6,567 nucleotides of DNA, taken from contig CALGIV010000124.1 of assembly GCA_937914785.1 (NCBI GenBank), forward strand, positions 1-6,567, in the 5' to 3' direction. The notes under the pieces were generated by a model. That model saw only the letters and a program-made list of their open reading frames with translations, was not told the origin of the DNA and did not search any database. The position numbers and the translations under genes are program-made. Within the stretch, counting starts at the first letter, position 1, and each line of letters starts with the position of its first letter. Source of the stretch: an uncultured Eubacteriaceae bacterium (lineage in GTDB: Bacteria; Bacillota; Clostridia; Eubacteriales; UBA1433). Below are positions 6,201 to 6,567 of this stretch, one piece after another.

Positions 6201-6567
6201 TTTTCTTTTGCAATGCTGTAATTTGCGTCGGCAACAATACCGGGTGGATTGCATGATTGATTTCACGCTCGTTAAACGAATAAGCACTCTCGCCAAGGCC
6301 ATATTTGACCAGAAGATTTCTTGCGTGATCCTTCTCAGCCTCGCTCAATAACAGACTTAAGCAGCAGGTTTTATCATTTACGCCACCCGCATAAGCCTTC
6401 TTTAAAAAAGCAGCCTCATTCGGCAGCGCACGCTTTATTACCCCATCCAGCCACCGCGCATTCACATAAGTCGGCGCAGGAACATAGCCATACCGCCCGC
6501 CAAGCAGGCAGATGAAAAAAGGCCGGCATTCATCCATTGCGAGCAGGCTTAATTCTGCAAAGCGCCC
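3202..6567 (-). CDS. DUF4062-NACHT-beta-propeller STAND NTPase, N-terminus cut by window edge
   Basis: A giant signal-transduction ATPase of the STAND class, at least 1121 residues. Residue numbers count from the ATG at 6537. The frame stays open for ten more codons to the edge and reads RFAELSLLAMDECRPFFICL; with the following LLGGRYGYVPAPT this is the second half of a DUF4062 domain (compare the RYG-x-VP motif of NPHP3/TEP1-like proteins). That ATG has no ribosome-binding site, so the true start is upstream. Residues 224-250 (HHIQSLEQF..VFDCLW) form the family's linker. The Walker A is APDGAGKTT (305-313), the Walker B LLVLIDSKD (383-391). A helical and winged-helix part follows (442-640), with LPLYLYLALTEAR at 479-491 and WHFMHPAFARAV at 601-612, then helical repeats to about 775. 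From about 785 to the end, short beta-rich segments ending in patterns such as YDI, SYDI and IDI suggest a degenerate propeller. No membrane segment. In STAND proteins the sensor part usually triggers NTP-driven oligomerisation that activates an N-terminal effector. A role in phage defence or stress sensing is inference. Confidence 0.88.
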   Translation of the reverse strand, partial: GRFAELSLLAMDECRPFFICLLGGRYGYVPAPTYVNARWLDGVIKRALPNEAAFLKKAYAGGVNDKTCCLSLLLSEAEKDHARNLLVKYGLGESAYSFNEREINHAIHPVLLPTQITALQKKIEKSACTQKEIELLQQYYVVEKDGIAYLQPGYAEVERFALNNVLQKLGIAFDVDCFFFVRGEVTQTHPDFVEMDLKGRQKILQLRERLFLSKEDFKTFAAYPCTWVEDPLPQCHHIQSLEQFSDEVFDCLWRALSERIKEGRWFEESDAEDTSADAGYIKRPQVYKILCQRVLEAFEGAGDSVEDVRYIVLSAPDGAGKTTLLKELQQGLMAEKAEDKPFVVGCSNSGEPLSEDRLVHLLSDALQASEGLVSAEETVEAIRKRLDRIKRPLLVLIDSKDSFSEVEASVIKCFFTALGGRVCVVISLNNMADEYKEAAAVFGKESVLELPPLSAGEKQEFAMDYMRRYSKAFTIRQIEAILKKRDSGLPLYLYLALTEARISGAYRGVDDFIENRLQDTTEQMMSEVFRRLEAELELVMPDIGADLLRRCVVLLATCREGMQAEDLRMLLENWKKTENIEACDNEKLKDYYFAELKHSLREYICISDDKWHFMHPAFARAVRALYLKEEEAVRQVHTAIAEYLDKIGFENEMALRELPYHLSMSDSHRLERLLCDVRFIAAKATYCGYEALKADYVAVLGEETSVAGISYHKNRLQHILTALRQEEASLCAFKEWDISRECFFAQQLANRIYLNSGGDQAVFEALLATGQTQEVILRQMRLQRPNVRNEEDRKWQFHSVDEKLRLAVSLDTENGGVITDLTDGEIIAARRALYTALAPDGEYLLSVCDETMVESGTGATSEPICICKTPLDDKGNIITEKEERWPLPAQLVTVEMSIVENGFAILFYNTVKRRNLLFLNQNGTIVQKQLPQGERFGSLCFTSDRSHLLILSLKQLKFCCYDIENERMDLLVDDSKQPLEEAEDNNLGFLAGQQYLAVQTRANTICLFSYDIKREAEKMGFFARRRKKKELEAASPFTFFREYRHKHHIQSFVLTKDEKQLLITDDKPALSIIDIKRGEPIAFRPLPQPGKVFYDDEARKILFIGETGGEAGIYFDVMQVR

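Noticed and set aside
3211..6515. Plus-strand ORFs opposite the STAND gene
   Set aside because: Short antisense frames that overlap one another; the minus-strand frame has consistent domains along its whole length.

Overview
The window looks like chromosomal DNA of a low-to-moderate GC bacterium, probably Bacillota. The evidence is the AAAGGAG-type ribosome-binding site, a DUF4180 protein of the kind common in that phylum, a small nitroreductase and a PAS/GGDEF/HD-GYP signalling protein. The class Negativicutes is possible, but that is only an impression. All four supported genes lie on the minus strand, so transcription runs from the high-numbered end to the low-numbered end. No tRNA, rRNA, CRISPR array, transposase or phage gene is visible.

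In transcription order, the first gene (6567 to 3202) fills half the window. It encodes a very large STAND-type NTPase: the tail of a DUF4062 domain, a NACHT-like P-loop ATPase with winged-helix and helical regions, and a degenerate beta-propeller at the C-terminus. This layout is that of the eukaryotic NWD1/TEP1/NPHP3 proteins and of bacterial NLR-like proteins. The reading frame is still open at the window edge, so its true start lies outside. A 71-base gap follows, then two closely linked genes: a small nitroreductase-family protein (3130 to 2573) and, 16 bases on, a 120-residue DUF4180 protein (2556 to 2194) with a near-perfect Shine-Dalgarno sequence. No convincing terminator separates the large gene from this pair, so all three could be co-transcribed.

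Next is a 348-base AT-rich non-coding stretch (1846 to 2193). It holds a perfect 12-bp inverted repeat with a competing shorter hairpin, AT-rich direct repeats, and a bidirectional terminator-like hairpin (1928 to 1960). After it comes a soluble PAS/PAS/PAS/GGDEF/HD-GYP cyclic-di-GMP protein whose first 615 residues are present. Its C-terminus runs off the start of the window.

The four genes do not form an obvious pathway. The STAND protein is the most likely novel item, a candidate sensor or defence protein. The nitroreductase and DUF4180 pair looks like a small redox or stress operon, and the c-di-GMP protein is a separate signalling unit with its own leader region.
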